From Thiosocius teredinicola (GTDB taxonomy: Bacteria > Pseudomonadota > Gammaproteobacteria > Chromatiales > Chromatiaceae), in assembly GCF_002009425.1 (NCBI RefSeq), contig NZ_CP019936.1:4141297-4205296 (forward strand): a stretch of DNA of 64,000 nucleotides. The letters are read 5' to 3'. The translations under genes were made by a program, and so were the position numbers. Numbering within the stretch: position 1 is the stretch's first letter; every line of letters begins with the position of its first letter. A model generated the notes under the pieces. It worked only from the letters and a program-made list of their open reading frames with translations. It was not told the DNA's origin and made no database searches. Below are positions 8,484 through 18,387 of the stretch, piece by piece.

Positions 8484-11065
8484 TAAGGACACTTCCACAG
8501 GGTCAGACTGATATTGTTGTCGTTCGCGACCAACGACGGCAGTGGTACCCGGCCCCGACTGCATGGCAGCTTCGTCTTGGTGTCGATGTTGGCACGGTCC
8601 TCAGGACACGTCGCCTGAGCGAGCACAAGGTAAGTCGCACCCGGCTTTGGTTTCGTCTCCCACGCAAAACGACCGAACACCACCGGCTGTTTGCCGACGC
8701 GCTTCACCGTCGGTTTACCTCTATGCCCTTGCTTGGCTTCGTGCCATTGGTGCTTCCCCTTGGGCGTCCATTTCGGCAGGTGTTTGCCTTTCCATTCGAT
8801 GTAGAAAACCCTGACACTGACATCGTGCGCTTTTTTCGTTCCGCGATTTCCTACCTCGACGTTGATACCTTTGAGCGTGACGCTCACTGCACCTTTCTTC
8901 GGATCCGTCATCCAACGCGGCTGTCGCGATCGCATTGCCGACTTCTTCGGCTTGGTCAATGCGACCGGCACATAGTTACCGGCACCATACTCAACCGCGC
9001 AGTCGCCCCAATCCTCATAGTGCGGACGACTGTCGGCAATGAAAACGTCGACGTTCGGAGGCAAACCGGCGTACGAATCGCAATGCTCCGCATCACCGTA
9101 TAAGCCCTGCGCCTCGAACGCCCAGCGGATCGCTTTATGCGCTATCCCCCCGAGCAACACCTTTCCCGACGTCGACAAGAATCTGGTGGTACCGATGTCG
9201 GCATCAATCAACGCAGAAACCAATTGATCGGGGCTGTTGGCCGGGACTACTCGCGCGTCGCCGAGTAGCCCGAGCGCTTTGATGATCAGGTAAAGCGCGT
9301 ACTCTGATGCCGTTTTCCGGGCATCCATACCACCGGGGTTGGGCGTTGCGCCTCCCAAGCACAGATAGGCGCGAAACAGTGACGTAGACAATATCTGCTC
9401 GGATCGATAGCCTTTGCGGCGCGGCTGTTTCTCGTCCGGCAGTTCGAGGATCGGGCGATGCATAGCACCGCTCCAGCTCCAACCCTGCGTCACGCAGCGG
9501 TCGTGTCGCCTGGGTAGAAACACCCAGGGAAAGGTCGCCCCGCGCCAACGTCGGTTACGTTTTTCGACATCGTCACAGCCTTTCTTGTGCAGGCGTTTTG
9601 CAAGCTTTCCGCGAACCGGCATCCCTGGTACGAAGGCCGACTTCGGGTCGCCGGCAATCGCCGCCAACGCGTCGCCAATGCTGTGCGAGAAACGCATCTC
9701 GAGCTCGCCAGTGGTCGCCACCAAAAGGATATGGCCGATCTCATGCCATACCCATCGCGGGTCGTTGGCGATACTCAGCGGTATTGCCGGCGCCCTACCC
9801 GGATCACAATCGTCCGACCTCCACTTTGCCTCTCGATCGCGACGCGAAAGATCGGCCAGTGCATAGTGAACGTTCAGCCTGGGTGGTGACTGACAAAAAC
9901 TTGGGGCGATCTGATGGCGTTTCCAGTCTCTGGGTTGAACGGCGGCATTCACGGTCTGACCGTCTTTGCCCGGACCATAGGGCATACCGGAGCGATAGTG
10001 CACTGCAAGCGGCAGCTCTGCAGACGCGAAGTAGTGTTCCGGGTGTATGCCGAAATGCAGTAGATGCTCGAACAGCTGGTTGGTGTTGCAATACGCCTTT
10101 ATCTGGGCGGCGGCGTTCGAGCGCACCGATTCGGCCTGCTTGGGCACAGGCTTCAAGATGTACTCGGCAATCGGCTTGATTGCGCCGGACCGCCCACTGC
10201 CGGTGACCGCCTCGATATCGTCGCGCACGAACGGCGAACGCCGCAGGTTCAGGTATTCCAGTTTTTTACCTTTGCACCGCAGCCGCTTACACCGTTCGAT
10301 GGTCGCTGCATGACCGCCATTGGAATCGAGATATTGATTCAACACCTCGCTGGAACGGCTGGGCCGACGCTGTTTGAGCGTGCGCACGACACCATCGCTG
10401 CCTTTCGGCTTCGCCGAAGCCGGGTCTTGCATAGCGAGGATTCCGTTCCCGACAGGGTCATCACAATGCACACCATGGTCTGTCGTGCAGTGGTCGCGAT
10501 GACTGACCGCAGAACCCAGGGTTACCGAACGGCCGGGCATCAGGTAAGCCGACATCGAGGTAACCCGTATCTCCTTGCGGGCTTGGTCTACCTGCGCAAC
10601 AACGCGGATGCCCCGTCGATCGCGGTACTCCACATCATGTTCGGTCGGATCGTCGCCCTTGGCGCCGCAGTAATCGCCGTGATGCAAGGCGGCAAGCAAC
10701 ACCAGGGTGCGCTCGCTGCCCACCGTCTTTCCCTTCGTGTTGTGCAGCGTGCGAAAGAATTCATAGGATGCGCACCATGACGTTCGCTGATCGTCACGAT
10801 CGAGAAATGTCAGCGTTTCGTCGGCGGGCCTTCCGCAGGGCACGAACCTGAACCCGATCTTCGGGATCTTGCCGGCATCGCTCAACGTTCTGAGCCGGAG
10901 AAGATATTGCGAAACGATATCGAAACCGGGGGTTTCAAGCTTGAAACAGCACGGTGTGGAAGGGTGTCGAATCGAGATGGTTGTCGGGCCAACCTTTCCC
11001 GGGTCCGGGCGGATGACAACTGAAACGGCATGATAACGGGGAGTCCAGTCCGGCGCAGCGCCCAT
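8483..11065 (-). CDS. Large HExxH metalloprotease-like protein with CARDB-like C-terminus
   Basis: 860 residues. The start at 11065 has a strong GAGGAGA site 7 nt upstream; the frame is open 25 codons further but without a site. Near the middle is WVWHEIGHILLVA, a zincin HExxH motif, followed about 16 residues later by FSHSIGDALAAIAGDP, which resembles the third-ligand helix of gluzincins though the ligand is not certain. The last 140 residues (VSVTLKGINVEVGNRG, AHDVSVRVFYI, TYLVLAQATCPED) look like a CARDB adhesion/Ig-like domain. Many cysteines are spread over the N-terminal 600 residues, which I do not recognise. No signal peptide is evident. It is convergent with the Gly-Ala haloperoxidase-fold gene. 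Protease activity is inferred from the motif only. Confidence 0.75.
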   Translation of the reverse strand: MGAAPDWTPRYHAVSVVIRPDPGKVGPTTISIRHPSTPCCFKLETPGFDIVSQYLLRLRTLSDAGKIPKIGFRFVPCGRPADETLTFLDRDDQRTSWCASYEFFRTLHNTKGKTVGSERTLVLLAALHHGDYCGAKGDDPTEHDVEYRDRRGIRVVAQVDQARKEIRVTSMSAYLMPGRSVTLGSAVSHRDHCTTDHGVHCDDPVGNGILAMQDPASAKPKGSDGVVRTLKQRRPSRSSEVLNQYLDSNGGHAATIERCKRLRCKGKKLEYLNLRRSPFVRDDIEAVTGSGRSGAIKPIAEYILKPVPKQAESVRSNAAAQIKAYCNTNQLFEHLLHFGIHPEHYFASAELPLAVHYRSGMPYGPGKDGQTVNAAVQPRDWKRHQIAPSFCQSPPRLNVHYALADLSRRDREAKWRSDDCDPGRAPAIPLSIANDPRWVWHEIGHILLVATTGELEMRFSHSIGDALAAIAGDPKSAFVPGMPVRGKLAKRLHKKGCDDVEKRNRRWRGATFPWVFLPRRHDRCVTQGWSWSGAMHRPILELPDEKQPRRKGYRSEQILSTSLFRAYLCLGGATPNPGGMDARKTASEYALYLIIKALGLLGDARVVPANSPDQLVSALIDADIGTTRFLSTSGKVLLGGIAHKAIRWAFEAQGLYGDAEHCDSYAGLPPNVDVFIADSRPHYEDWGDCAVEYGAGNYVPVALTKPKKSAMRSRQPRWMTDPKKGAVSVTLKGINVEVGNRGTKKAHDVSVRVFYIEWKGKHLPKWTPKGKHQWHEAKQGHRGKPTVKRVGKQPVVFGRFAWETKPKPGATYLVLAQATCPEDRANIDTKTKLPCSRGRVPLPSLVANDNNISLTLWKCP

Positions 11066-11193
11066 AGTCACTCTCCTCTTCGATTGAGTTGGCCAGTAGC
11101 GAGCCGGCTCTTCTGAATTATGTGGCCCACCCCGATGCAAACGGCGATCTGCTACATGCCCCGGCGTCGACCACCGCCGTCTCGCTCACGTGC

Positions 11194-12210
11194 TTACAGC
11201 CGCCCTTCATTTACGGCATGGCAGGCTACCATCCGCCGGCCTGCCGATAGCATCTGCGGGCGCTCGCGCCGGCAACGCTCATTGGCGTGCGCACATCGCG
11301 GGTGAAATGCACAACCGCTCGGCGGCGACATCGGGTCCGGCCGCTCACCGATAGACGATTCGCGCGTATGCGATGACGCCTCGAGATTCGGCATCACGTC
11401 TATCAGCAAGCGGGTATATGGGTGCATTGGATTGGCTACCAGTTCATTCGTCTGTGCCATTTCGCACAATCGCCCCAAATACATCACGCCGATGACATCG
11501 GCCATGAAACGCACGACCGCCAGATCGTGGCTGATAAACAGATAGGCCACCCCGGCATCACGCTGGATGTCTTTCATCAGATTCAGGATCTGCGCCTGCA
11601 CCGACACATCGAGGGCCGACGTCGGTTCATCACACACAATGAATCGCGGCTTTGAGGCCAGGGCCCGTGCGATCGCGATACGCTGCCGCTGGCCGCCGGA
11701 GAATTCATGCGGGTAACGCGTCGCATCGCGCGCCGACAATCCCACCTGCTGCAACAGCTGCGCGACAATGGCGTTCCTCGCCGCCCGGCTTTCAGCCAAC
11801 CCGAAGGCACGAATCGGTTCGCCGACGATTTCGCTCACCCGCCACCGGGGGTTGAGACTCGCATAGGGGTCCTGAAACACCATCTGCCAGTTGCGTCTCA
11901 GCCCGGCCCGGGTCGCGGCATCCTGGATCGCATTGATGTCGCTACCATTGAACAACACCTGCCCCGCTGTCGGCCGATCGAGGCCAACCAGTACCCGCGC
12001 CAGGGTCGATTTACCTGAACCCGACTCACCGACAAGGCCCAGGGTTCCGCCTGCTTCGATCGCGAAACTCACGTCGTCCACGGCACGCAGCGACTGGGGG
12101 CCGCCGATCAATCGACTTAACCAGCCGGCGGATACGGCGAAATGCTTGCTGACACCGCGTACGTCGAGCAGAGGGCGTCTGTCCGGCTCGTGCAGCTGCG
12201 ACTCACCCAT
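11194..12210 (-). CDS. Oligopeptide/dipeptide ABC importer, ATP-binding protein (DppF/OppF type)
   Basis: 338 residues, a cytoplasmic ATPase of a peptide-type ABC importer. Walker A GESGSGKST, signature FSGGQRQR, Walker B FIVCDEPTSALD, and the H-loop in FISHDLAVVRFMADV. The C-terminal oligopeptide/dipeptide extension (HPYTRLLI, then [15 protein letters not shown] with its cysteine cluster) is typical of Dpp/Opp ATPases. It is the last gene of the five-gene operon and overlaps the end of the preceding ATPase gene by 8 bp, implying translational coupling. Confidence 0.93.
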   Translation of the reverse strand: MGESQLHEPDRRPLLDVRGVSKHFAVSAGWLSRLIGGPQSLRAVDDVSFAIEAGGTLGLVGESGSGKSTLARVLVGLDRPTAGQVLFNGSDINAIQDAATRAGLRRNWQMVFQDPYASLNPRWRVSEIVGEPIRAFGLAESRAARNAIVAQLLQQVGLSARDATRYPHEFSGGQRQRIAIARALASKPRFIVCDEPTSALDVSVQAQILNLMKDIQRDAGVAYLFISHDLAVVRFMADVIGVMYLGRLCEMAQTNELVANPMHPYTRLLIDVMPNLEASSHTRESSIGERPDPMSPPSGCAFHPRCAHANERCRRERPQMLSAGRRMVACHAVNEGRL

Positions 12211-13180
12211 GGACGGTCCTTTGGTCTACCAACCAGCACGCGACACTGTGCGATGGCTCAATCGATGAGAAAGCGGGATATTCGGACTCGCAACGCTCGC
12301 TACGCCGTGAGCATCGCGGATGAAACGCGCACCCCGTGGGCATCTCGGCGAGTTGCGGCATCACGCCATCGATGTACGCGAGTCGCTCACCGCGACATTC
12401 CATCGTTGGCACCGAACTCAGCAACGCCTGGGTGTAAGGATGCAGGGGCGATCGCATCAAGGTTTGTACATCGCCGGTTTCAACGATCCGCCCGGCATAC
12501 ATGACGGCGACGCGATCGGCCGTTTGTGCGATCACCCCCATGTCGTGGCTGATCAGCACCATGCCCACATCGAACTCGTCGCACAGTCGGCGCAACAGAT
12601 CCAATACCTGAGCCTGGGTGGAGACATCGAGTGCGGTGGTGGGTTCGTCGGCGAGAATCAGCCTCGGCTCGGCACACAACGCCAGGGCGATAACGACACG
12701 CTGTCGCATACCGCCGGAAAACTGGTGAGGATAAAAATCGAAACGCCTCTTCGGCTCCGGTATCCCGACCTCGGCGAGCAATTCGATGGCGCGGCTGCGG
12801 GCCTCTTGCTGACCGACATCCAAGTGGGTCCTGATGGTCTGTACCAACTGGTAACCGACGGTGTACAGCGGATTGAGGCTGGTCATCGGGTCCTGGAATA
12901 CGGTACCTATCTCCTTGCCACGCACGTTGCGAAGCTCGGCGTCTGACAGGTGGTCGATACGCCTTCCGGCGAGATGGATCTCACCTCTGGCCCGCCTGCC
13001 CGGTGGTTCAATCAGGCCGACGATAGCATCGAGCGTCAACGATTTACCCGCACCGCTTTCGCCGACGATGCCGAGAATCTCACCCGCATCCACCGCGAAA
13101 CCGACATTGTCCAGCGCCACCAGTGTTTGCCGGCGCAACGCGAACTCAACCCGCAGACCCTGTACTTCGAGCAAGGCCAC
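12203..13180 (-). CDS. Oligopeptide/dipeptide ABC importer, ATP-binding protein (DppD/OppD type)
   Basis: 325 residues, the second ATPase subunit of the importer. Walker A GESGAGKS, the Q-loop [13 protein letters not shown], signature FSGGMRQRV, Walker [13 protein letters not shown], and switch histidine in [16 protein letters not shown]. It also has the peptide-family C-terminal motif [15 protein letters not shown]. It starts 3 bp after the upstream permease stop and overlaps the downstream ATPase, so the two ATPases are almost certainly made together as a heterodimer. Confidence 0.93.
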   Translation of the reverse strand: MALLEVQGLRVEFALRRQTLVALDNVGFAVDAGEILGIVGESGAGKSLTLDAIVGLIEPPGRRARGEIHLAGRRIDHLSDAELRNVRGKEIGTVFQDPMTSLNPLYTVGYQLVQTIRTHLDVGQQEARSRAIELLAEVGIPEPKRRFDFYPHQFSGGMRQRVVIALALCAEPRLILADEPTTALDVSTQAQVLDLLRRLCDEFDVGMVLISHDMGVIAQTADRVAVMYAGRIVETGDVQTLMRSPLHPYTQALLSSVPTMECRGERLAYIDGVMPQLAEMPTGCAFHPRCSRRSERCESEYPAFSSIEPSHSVACWLVDQRTVHG

Positions 13181-13183
13181 GAT

Positions 13184-14143
13184 TCAGGATCCACGCAGCT
13201 TCGGATCGAATGCATCGCGCAACCAATCACCCAACACGTTCACCGCCAACACGAGCCCGACCAAGGCCAGCGACGGAAAGAGAACGATCCACCACTCTCC
13301 GGAGAACACGTAGTCGTTGCCGATGCGGATCAAGGTGCCGAGTGACGGTGTCGTCGGCGGCACGCCGACACCGAGAAACGACAGCGTCGCCTCGGCCATG
13401 ATCGCCAATGCGAGCCCGATGGTTGCCAATACCATTACCGGTCCGGCGACATTTGGCAGTATGTGCCTCAGCATGATCGACCGGTGCCCAATGCCGATCA
13501 CCCGCGCAGCCGACACGTAGTCTTTTGTAATCTCCGACATCACCACACCACGCGTCACGCGTGCGTAGCTCGGCCAGTCAGAGATACCGATAGCCAGGAT
13601 CAACACGTAGATCGCAAGCACCTGCTGCTGCTCGAGCGGCAACACTGCACGCGCGACACCGTCGATCAGCAGCGCGGCAAGTATCGATGGAATCGTCAAT
13701 TGGATATCCGCCAGACGCATAACGATCGCGTCGAACCATCCGCCGAAATACCCCGCCAGCAGGCCCAGGCTCACCCCGAGCAGCATGGCAAGCATCACCG
13801 CCGCAAAGCCGACCGTTAGCGAGATTCGGCCGGCATACAGAATGGTCGACAGGATATCGCGCCCTTGCCCGTCGGTGCCCAGCACATACCGCCAGGTCCC
13901 CTGCTCGCCGTGCCACACGGGCGGCGTGAACGCATCGTTGAGGTCCAGTGTCGCAACAGTGAACGGCTCGTGCGGAGCAATCCAGGGTGCCAGTGCAGCA
14001 GCCACGATAAACGTCAAGGTAACCGCAGCTGCCACCATCGCCGTCGGAGACCCGACGAAGCTGTGCCACAAGTCGATGTTCTGCAGCCGCCCCCAGACCA
14101 CACCGGCGACACCCAAGCGGCTTTCCCCTCGTGATTCGTCCAT
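13184..14143 (-). CDS. Oligopeptide/dipeptide ABC importer, permease (DppC/OppC type)
   Basis: 319 residues, inner-membrane permease. The N-terminal helix (AMVAAAVTLTFIVAAALAPW) is followed by the periplasmic loop with HVLGTDGQGRDILS-like sequence (here YVLGTDGQGRDILST), a hallmark of DppC/OppC. The EAA loop region is in EATLSFLGVGVPPTTPSLG. It lies between the DppB-like gene (8-bp gap) and the DppD-like ATPase gene (3-bp gap) and would pair with the DppB-like subunit. Confidence 0.93.
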   Translation of the reverse strand: MDESRGESRLGVAGVVWGRLQNIDLWHSFVGSPTAMVAAAVTLTFIVAAALAPWIAPHEPFTVATLDLNDAFTPPVWHGEQGTWRYVLGTDGQGRDILSTILYAGRISLTVGFAAVMLAMLLGVSLGLLAGYFGGWFDAIVMRLADIQLTIPSILAALLIDGVARAVLPLEQQQVLAIYVLILAIGISDWPSYARVTRGVVMSEITKDYVSAARVIGIGHRSIMLRHILPNVAGPVMVLATIGLALAIMAEATLSFLGVGVPPTTPSLGTLIRIGNDYVFSGEWWIVLFPSLALVGLVLAVNVLGDWLRDAFDPKLRGS

Positions 14144-14151
14144 CTTCGAGC

Positions 14152-15135
14152 CTACCGCTCCGCCACCCTACGAGCACCCCTCAACCGTGGATCAATCGCG
14201 AGGTACAACAGGTCAACGACGAAATTGATACTGATGAACAGCAAGGCCACCAGCAGCAGATAGGCCGCCATGATCGGGATATCCGCGAACCGAACTGCCT
14301 GGATGAACAAGAAGCCCAGCCCGGGCCACTGGAAGACCGTCTCGGTCACGACGGAAAAGGCGATCAAGGTGCCGACGTTCAGCCCAATCACCGTAATGAC
14401 CGGCATCATGGCGTTCTTCAGGGCGTGACCGTAGTGAACCACGTTCGGTGGCAGGCCACGTGCACGTGCGAACTTGATGAAGTCTGAGCAGATCACCTCG
14501 AGCATCGAACTGCGTACGAGCCGCAGGATCAGCGCCATCTGAAACAAGCTCAGCGTCACCGCCGGCAGGATGATCGCCTGCCAACCGGAGACACTCAGCA
14601 ATCCCGTCGACCATCCACCAACATCGGTGACCTCACCGCGGCCAAACGACGGCAGCATACCGAGCGACACCGAAAACACGTAGATCAGAAGAATGCCGAT
14701 GACGAAGGTCGGCAGCGAGACACCAATCAACGACATCGTCATGACGAATCGACTGAACCAGGATTTGCGCCTGATGCCGGTGTGCACGCCGAGCGGTATT
14801 CCGATCACCAGGGCGACGAGAGTGGAAAGGCAAACAAGCTCGACGGTGGCCGGCAGACGTTCGCGAATGAGCGTGCCGACCGGGCGTTGCAAGCGGTACG
14901 AGATGCCGAACTCGCCGTGCAACACGTTGTTCACAAAACGCGCAAATTGCAGCAGCGGCGTATCGTTCAACCCGAGCCGGTCACGCATCGCCTGGCGATC
15001 TGCCAGGCTCGCATCCTGCCCCACCATGTTGTCGACAGGATCGCCGACGAAGTTGAACAACAGAAACGAGACGAAAGCGACAACGAGCAATGCCACCACA
15101 CCCTGCGCCGCCCGTTTGACCAAGAAAGCGACCAT
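14152..15135 (-). CDS. Oligopeptide/dipeptide ABC importer, permease (DppB/OppB type)
   Basis: 327 residues, inner-membrane permease with about six hydrophobic helices. The N-terminal segment VALLVVAFVSFLLFNFVGDP and the DRLGLNDTPLLQFARFV region followed by GEFGISYRLQRPV are typical DppB/OppB features. The EAA-like loop and the C-terminal ETVFQWPGLGFLFIQAV are also family hallmarks. It starts 44 bp after the binding-protein stop and precedes the DppC-like gene. Confidence 0.93.
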   Translation of the reverse strand: MVAFLVKRAAQGVVALLVVAFVSFLLFNFVGDPVDNMVGQDASLADRQAMRDRLGLNDTPLLQFARFVNNVLHGEFGISYRLQRPVGTLIRERLPATVELVCLSTLVALVIGIPLGVHTGIRRKSWFSRFVMTMSLIGVSLPTFVIGILLIYVFSVSLGMLPSFGRGEVTDVGGWSTGLLSVSGWQAIILPAVTLSLFQMALILRLVRSSMLEVICSDFIKFARARGLPPNVVHYGHALKNAMMPVITVIGLNVGTLIAFSVVTETVFQWPGLGFLFIQAVRFADIPIMAAYLLLVALLFISINFVVDLLYLAIDPRLRGARRVAER

Positions 15136-15179
15136 GTCAGCCGCTGAACCGGCCCGCCGGAGTCATCACCCGACGAACA

Positions 15180-16775
15180 TCAATGCGGTTTGATCTCGGC
15201 AAACACGAATCGAACGGCATTATCGGCCGGCACCGGGATATCCAACCAGTCTTTCATTGCCCATACGACCGTCTGGTGATGCAGAGGCAGATAGACGACG
15301 TCGTCTTTCAGGCGTCGCCAGACCTGCGCAATCTGCTCATCGCGCGCCGCAAAGTCGACCTCGACGCCGATCTGATCGATCAGCTTATCGATCTGCGGAT
15401 CATCGAACCCGGTGGCATTCCAGGTGCTCTCACGTGCCAGGTAGGAAAACACATAGTGCGAATCCAGGGTGGGCACGCCCCAACCGAGCAGATAGAAGTC
15501 GGTCTCGCGATTCTTGATCTTGGGAAAGTGCAACGTCTTGGGTTGAGCCGACAAATCGACGTTGATGCCGATCTTGCCGAGCATGCCGGTGACCGCCTGA
15601 CAGATTGCCTCGTCGTTGATGTAACGGTCGTTCGGGCAATCGAGCCGCACGGAGAAGCCGTCGGGATAACCCGCTTCGGCGAGTAGCCACTTCGCAGTTT
15701 CCACGTCATACGAGGCCCGTTGGTCGAGCGCCTCAGTATAGCCGTGCGACACCGGGCCGGTCACGATACCGGCGGGGACCGCGTAGCCACGCATCACCTT
15801 GTCGCGGATCGCTTCGATATCGATCGCTTTGTAAAGCGCCAGGCGAACCCGCTTGTCCTTGAACGGGTTGGCGCCTTTGACGTTGGAGGTCCGCAGTTCG
15901 TCGCTCGCCTGATCCAGGCCGAGGAAGATCGTGCGGTCCTGCGCGGTCTGCACCACCTTGAGCCCAGGGGTGCGCTTGATGCGCTCGATATCCTGCAGCG
16001 GCGGGTCCAACAGCAGGTCGATCTCGCCGGACAGCAGCGCGGCGACACGGGTTGCCTGGTTGGAGATCGGCGTATAGACCAGTTCGTCAACCGCATGCGG
16101 GTGATCCGCGAGCCCCCACCAGGCGGCATTCTTTGCCATCACCGTGCGGATGCCCGGGTCGCGCGTCTGCAGAACAAAAGGCCCGGTTCCCATGGCATGC
16201 CGGACCGCATAGGTCTCCTCGTTGCCACCGAAGTTCTGCGGTTCACTGACGCCGTGCTGCTCGCTCCACGCCTCGGACATCATGAAGATCGTCGTCAGCT
16301 GGTTTGGCAGAATCGGGTTGGGGCCATCGGTAACGATGTGAACCGTGTAGTCATCGACGATCTCAACCTGCTTGATGCTGCCGATCTGCTTGCGGAAATC
16401 CGATGTCTCCGCCAGCGCCCGGGTCAGGCTGAATTTCACATCCTCGGCAGTGAAAGGCGACCCATCCTGCCATTTGACGTCATCGCGCAGCACGAAACGC
16501 CATGTGGTCGGGTCGACCAGCTCCCATGACTTGGCCAACCACGGTATGAGTTTCAGGTCGTTATCCGCGTAAACCAACGAATCGTAGATCTTGCGTATCG
16601 TCGATATCGTCGTGACTTCGTTCGTGGCATGTGGATCCAGTGTGAGGGCGTCGCCCTGACTGGCCCAGCGGATCACGTTTTCAGCGCTGACTACAGCAGG
16701 GACCGAAAACAGCAATGCGAGCACGAATGCCGAAATAGATACGTTTCTGGCCAACATCATTCGACCCCAGTTCAT
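15180..16775 (-). CDS. Peptide ABC transporter substrate-binding protein (SBP_bac_5)
   Basis: 531 residues from the ATG at 16775; the frame is open further upstream but the sequence there is not signal-like. The N-terminal hydrophobic segment ends in VVSA before ENVIRWASQGDALTLDPHA, a good Sec signal peptide and the usual mature start of family 5 binding proteins. Family features include SWELVDPTTWRFVLR and GSPFTAEDVKFSL. It is the first gene of the operon: binding protein, two permeases, two ATPases. The ligand is unknown; these importers take up peptides, nickel, glutathione or opines, and nothing here decides. A weak GGGGG site precedes the ATG. Confidence 0.93.
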   Translation of the reverse strand: MNWGRMMLARNVSISAFVLALLFSVPAVVSAENVIRWASQGDALTLDPHATNEVTTISTIRKIYDSLVYADNDLKLIPWLAKSWELVDPTTWRFVLRDDVKWQDGSPFTAEDVKFSLTRALAETSDFRKQIGSIKQVEIVDDYTVHIVTDGPNPILPNQLTTIFMMSEAWSEQHGVSEPQNFGGNEETYAVRHAMGTGPFVLQTRDPGIRTVMAKNAAWWGLADHPHAVDELVYTPISNQATRVAALLSGEIDLLLDPPLQDIERIKRTPGLKVVQTAQDRTIFLGLDQASDELRTSNVKGANPFKDKRVRLALYKAIDIEAIRDKVMRGYAVPAGIVTGPVSHGYTEALDQRASYDVETAKWLLAEAGYPDGFSVRLDCPNDRYINDEAICQAVTGMLGKIGINVDLSAQPKTLHFPKIKNRETDFYLLGWGVPTLDSHYVFSYLARESTWNATGFDDPQIDKLIDQIGVEVDFAARDEQIAQVWRRLKDDVVYLPLHHQTVVWAMKDWLDIPVPADNAVRFVFAEIKPH

Positions 16776-17529
16776 TGAGCCCCCACTATTGTCTCGATTA
16801 CCCACATTGAGAAGCGCAGCCAACCCTCCGTGAGTGACGGCGTTTACTGCAATCCACCTTGCTCGCACGGCCGAAGTACGCCGTACGACAACCGCATCGA
16901 CGCCCGCACGAGCCGCCAAAGACCGGCACTTCGCGGTCAGCGTCTTCCGGATCGCAAACAACGACGCGAAAAAACACCAACCCACCAACGCTGACTTTGC
17001 GAAATGATGTCAACACGCGTCGGCCACGTAATAACGCACCGGCTCGCGCTCCCTGTCACAACTTTTTGCGCCCCCTGATAGCAGTGCGAGAGCATAAACC
17101 AGTCAGGCGACAATTTTTAGACCCAAGACCCGTTAAAGCGCCCCTTGCAACTCGCCTTGCCGCGTACTCGTCACATCGCGTTGACACAGGCCTATCTCAT
17201 CGCCTTGATTTCCACGCGAAGGCGCGGTCACTCTGCGAACCTGGAGAACGGTTCAGCGTCTCGATCACGAGCGTATTCATAAAACGCCGAGCCACACCCA
17301 TTAGGTCATTTAATAAAATGGCGCCCGGACAGGCCGATGAAGGCCAGATGTCCCTACTTTGGCAAACAAACCTTGTTACGATGGATCACTTATGGGTAAG
17401 GACGCTCACTGGCGACCGGCTCTCCGTTTGGCGAATAGCTGCATTCGGTAACTGCAGCGCAGCCGAACGCCTGCCGGTACCAAGTTTTCGTTTACCAGGT
17501 TTGCGTATCGACGGCGTCCGCGATCTCAT
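16776..17529. other. Divergent intergenic region, no gene seen
   Basis: 754 bp between the divergent ABC importer operon and the Crp-type regulator. ORFs here have no family resemblance or ribosome sites. The region must hold the promoters of both transcripts. I could not identify a convincing promoter pair, a CRP or FNR palindrome, or a riboswitch by eye. Confidence 0.5.
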
Positions 17530-18225
17530 ATGAAAATCAACAGCTCCACGCTCCACTCCATCAGTGTCTTCGAAGGCCTGGAGCGACATCAGCTCGACGA
17601 GATCGCCAGTGAAATGCGGTCTCGCTCGTACACCGCGAAACAGGAAATCCTGGCGCAGAACGATCCCACGTCCGACGTGTTCTTTATCATCAGCGGCACC
17701 GCGCTGGCTGCAGGCTTTTCCAACACCGGCAAAGAGGTGCATTTCGAGGAACTCGGGCCGGGCACGATGTTCGGTGAACTGGCCGCGATCGACGGCGGCA
17801 CGCGCTCAGCGCACGTGATCGCGAAGACCGATACCCAGGTCGCCACACTCAGCGCGGAGAAATTCTGGGAGACGATGCGTCGCTACCCGGTGGTCTCCGC
17901 CAACACCATGAAGCGCCTGTCGCGGCTGATTCGTGACCACTGCGACCGGATCTTCGAGTACCGCACACTGGGTGTGCAGAACCGCATCCACGCCGAACTG
18001 CTTAGGCTCGCCAGAAAACAAGGCGGCACCACCGGCCCCGTAGTGATAACGAATCCGCCGACACATACCGAGATCGCCGATCGCGTCGCCACGCACCGTG
18101 AGGCAGTCAGTCGTGAGCTATCCCGCCTGAAGTCCATCGGTCTGATCGAATGGGACTCCAAGGGCCACATCATCAAGAGCCTCGAAGACCTCGAACGCAT
18201 GGTGCAGGATGTAAAGGGCATGTAA
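17530..18225 (+). CDS. Crp/Fnr-family transcriptional regulator
   Basis: 231 residues. Residues about 10-125 form a cyclic-nucleotide-binding beta-roll with the phosphate-binding cassette FGELAAIDGGTRSAHV. Glu and Arg of the cAMP pocket are both present, so cAMP binding is plausible. A long dimer helix follows (ANTMKRLSRLIRDHCDRIFEY). The C-terminal winged helix has THTEIADRVATHREAVSREL, the Crp-type recognition-helix pattern. No cysteines for an Fe-S cluster are seen, which argues against FNR. It stands alone, upstream of the haloperoxidase homologue, and a class III cyclase is encoded 10 kb away. Confidence 0.9.
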   Translation: MKINSSTLHSISVFEGLERHQLDEIASEMRSRSYTAKQEILAQNDPTSDVFFIISGTALAAGFSNTGKEVHFEELGPGTMFGELAAIDGGTRSAHVIAKTDTQVATLSAEKFWETMRRYPVVSANTMKRLSRLIRDHCDRIFEYRTLGVQNRIHAELLRLARKQGGTTGPVVITNPPTHTEIADRVATHREAVSRELSRLKSIGLIEWDSKGHIIKSLEDLERMVQDVKGM

Positions 18226-18387
18226 TTCGCAGACTGCGACACTCACGCACCGAACCGCCGCCGCTCACGACTTCCCCGCCACCAAAATGCCCCAGCCGTG
18301 TGTTTTCCCACATCGACGCACCGGCTTTGCTGCTGCAATCCACGGCAAAGACAGAAAATATGCCGTATCAGCCGAAGGGGTATGCTC

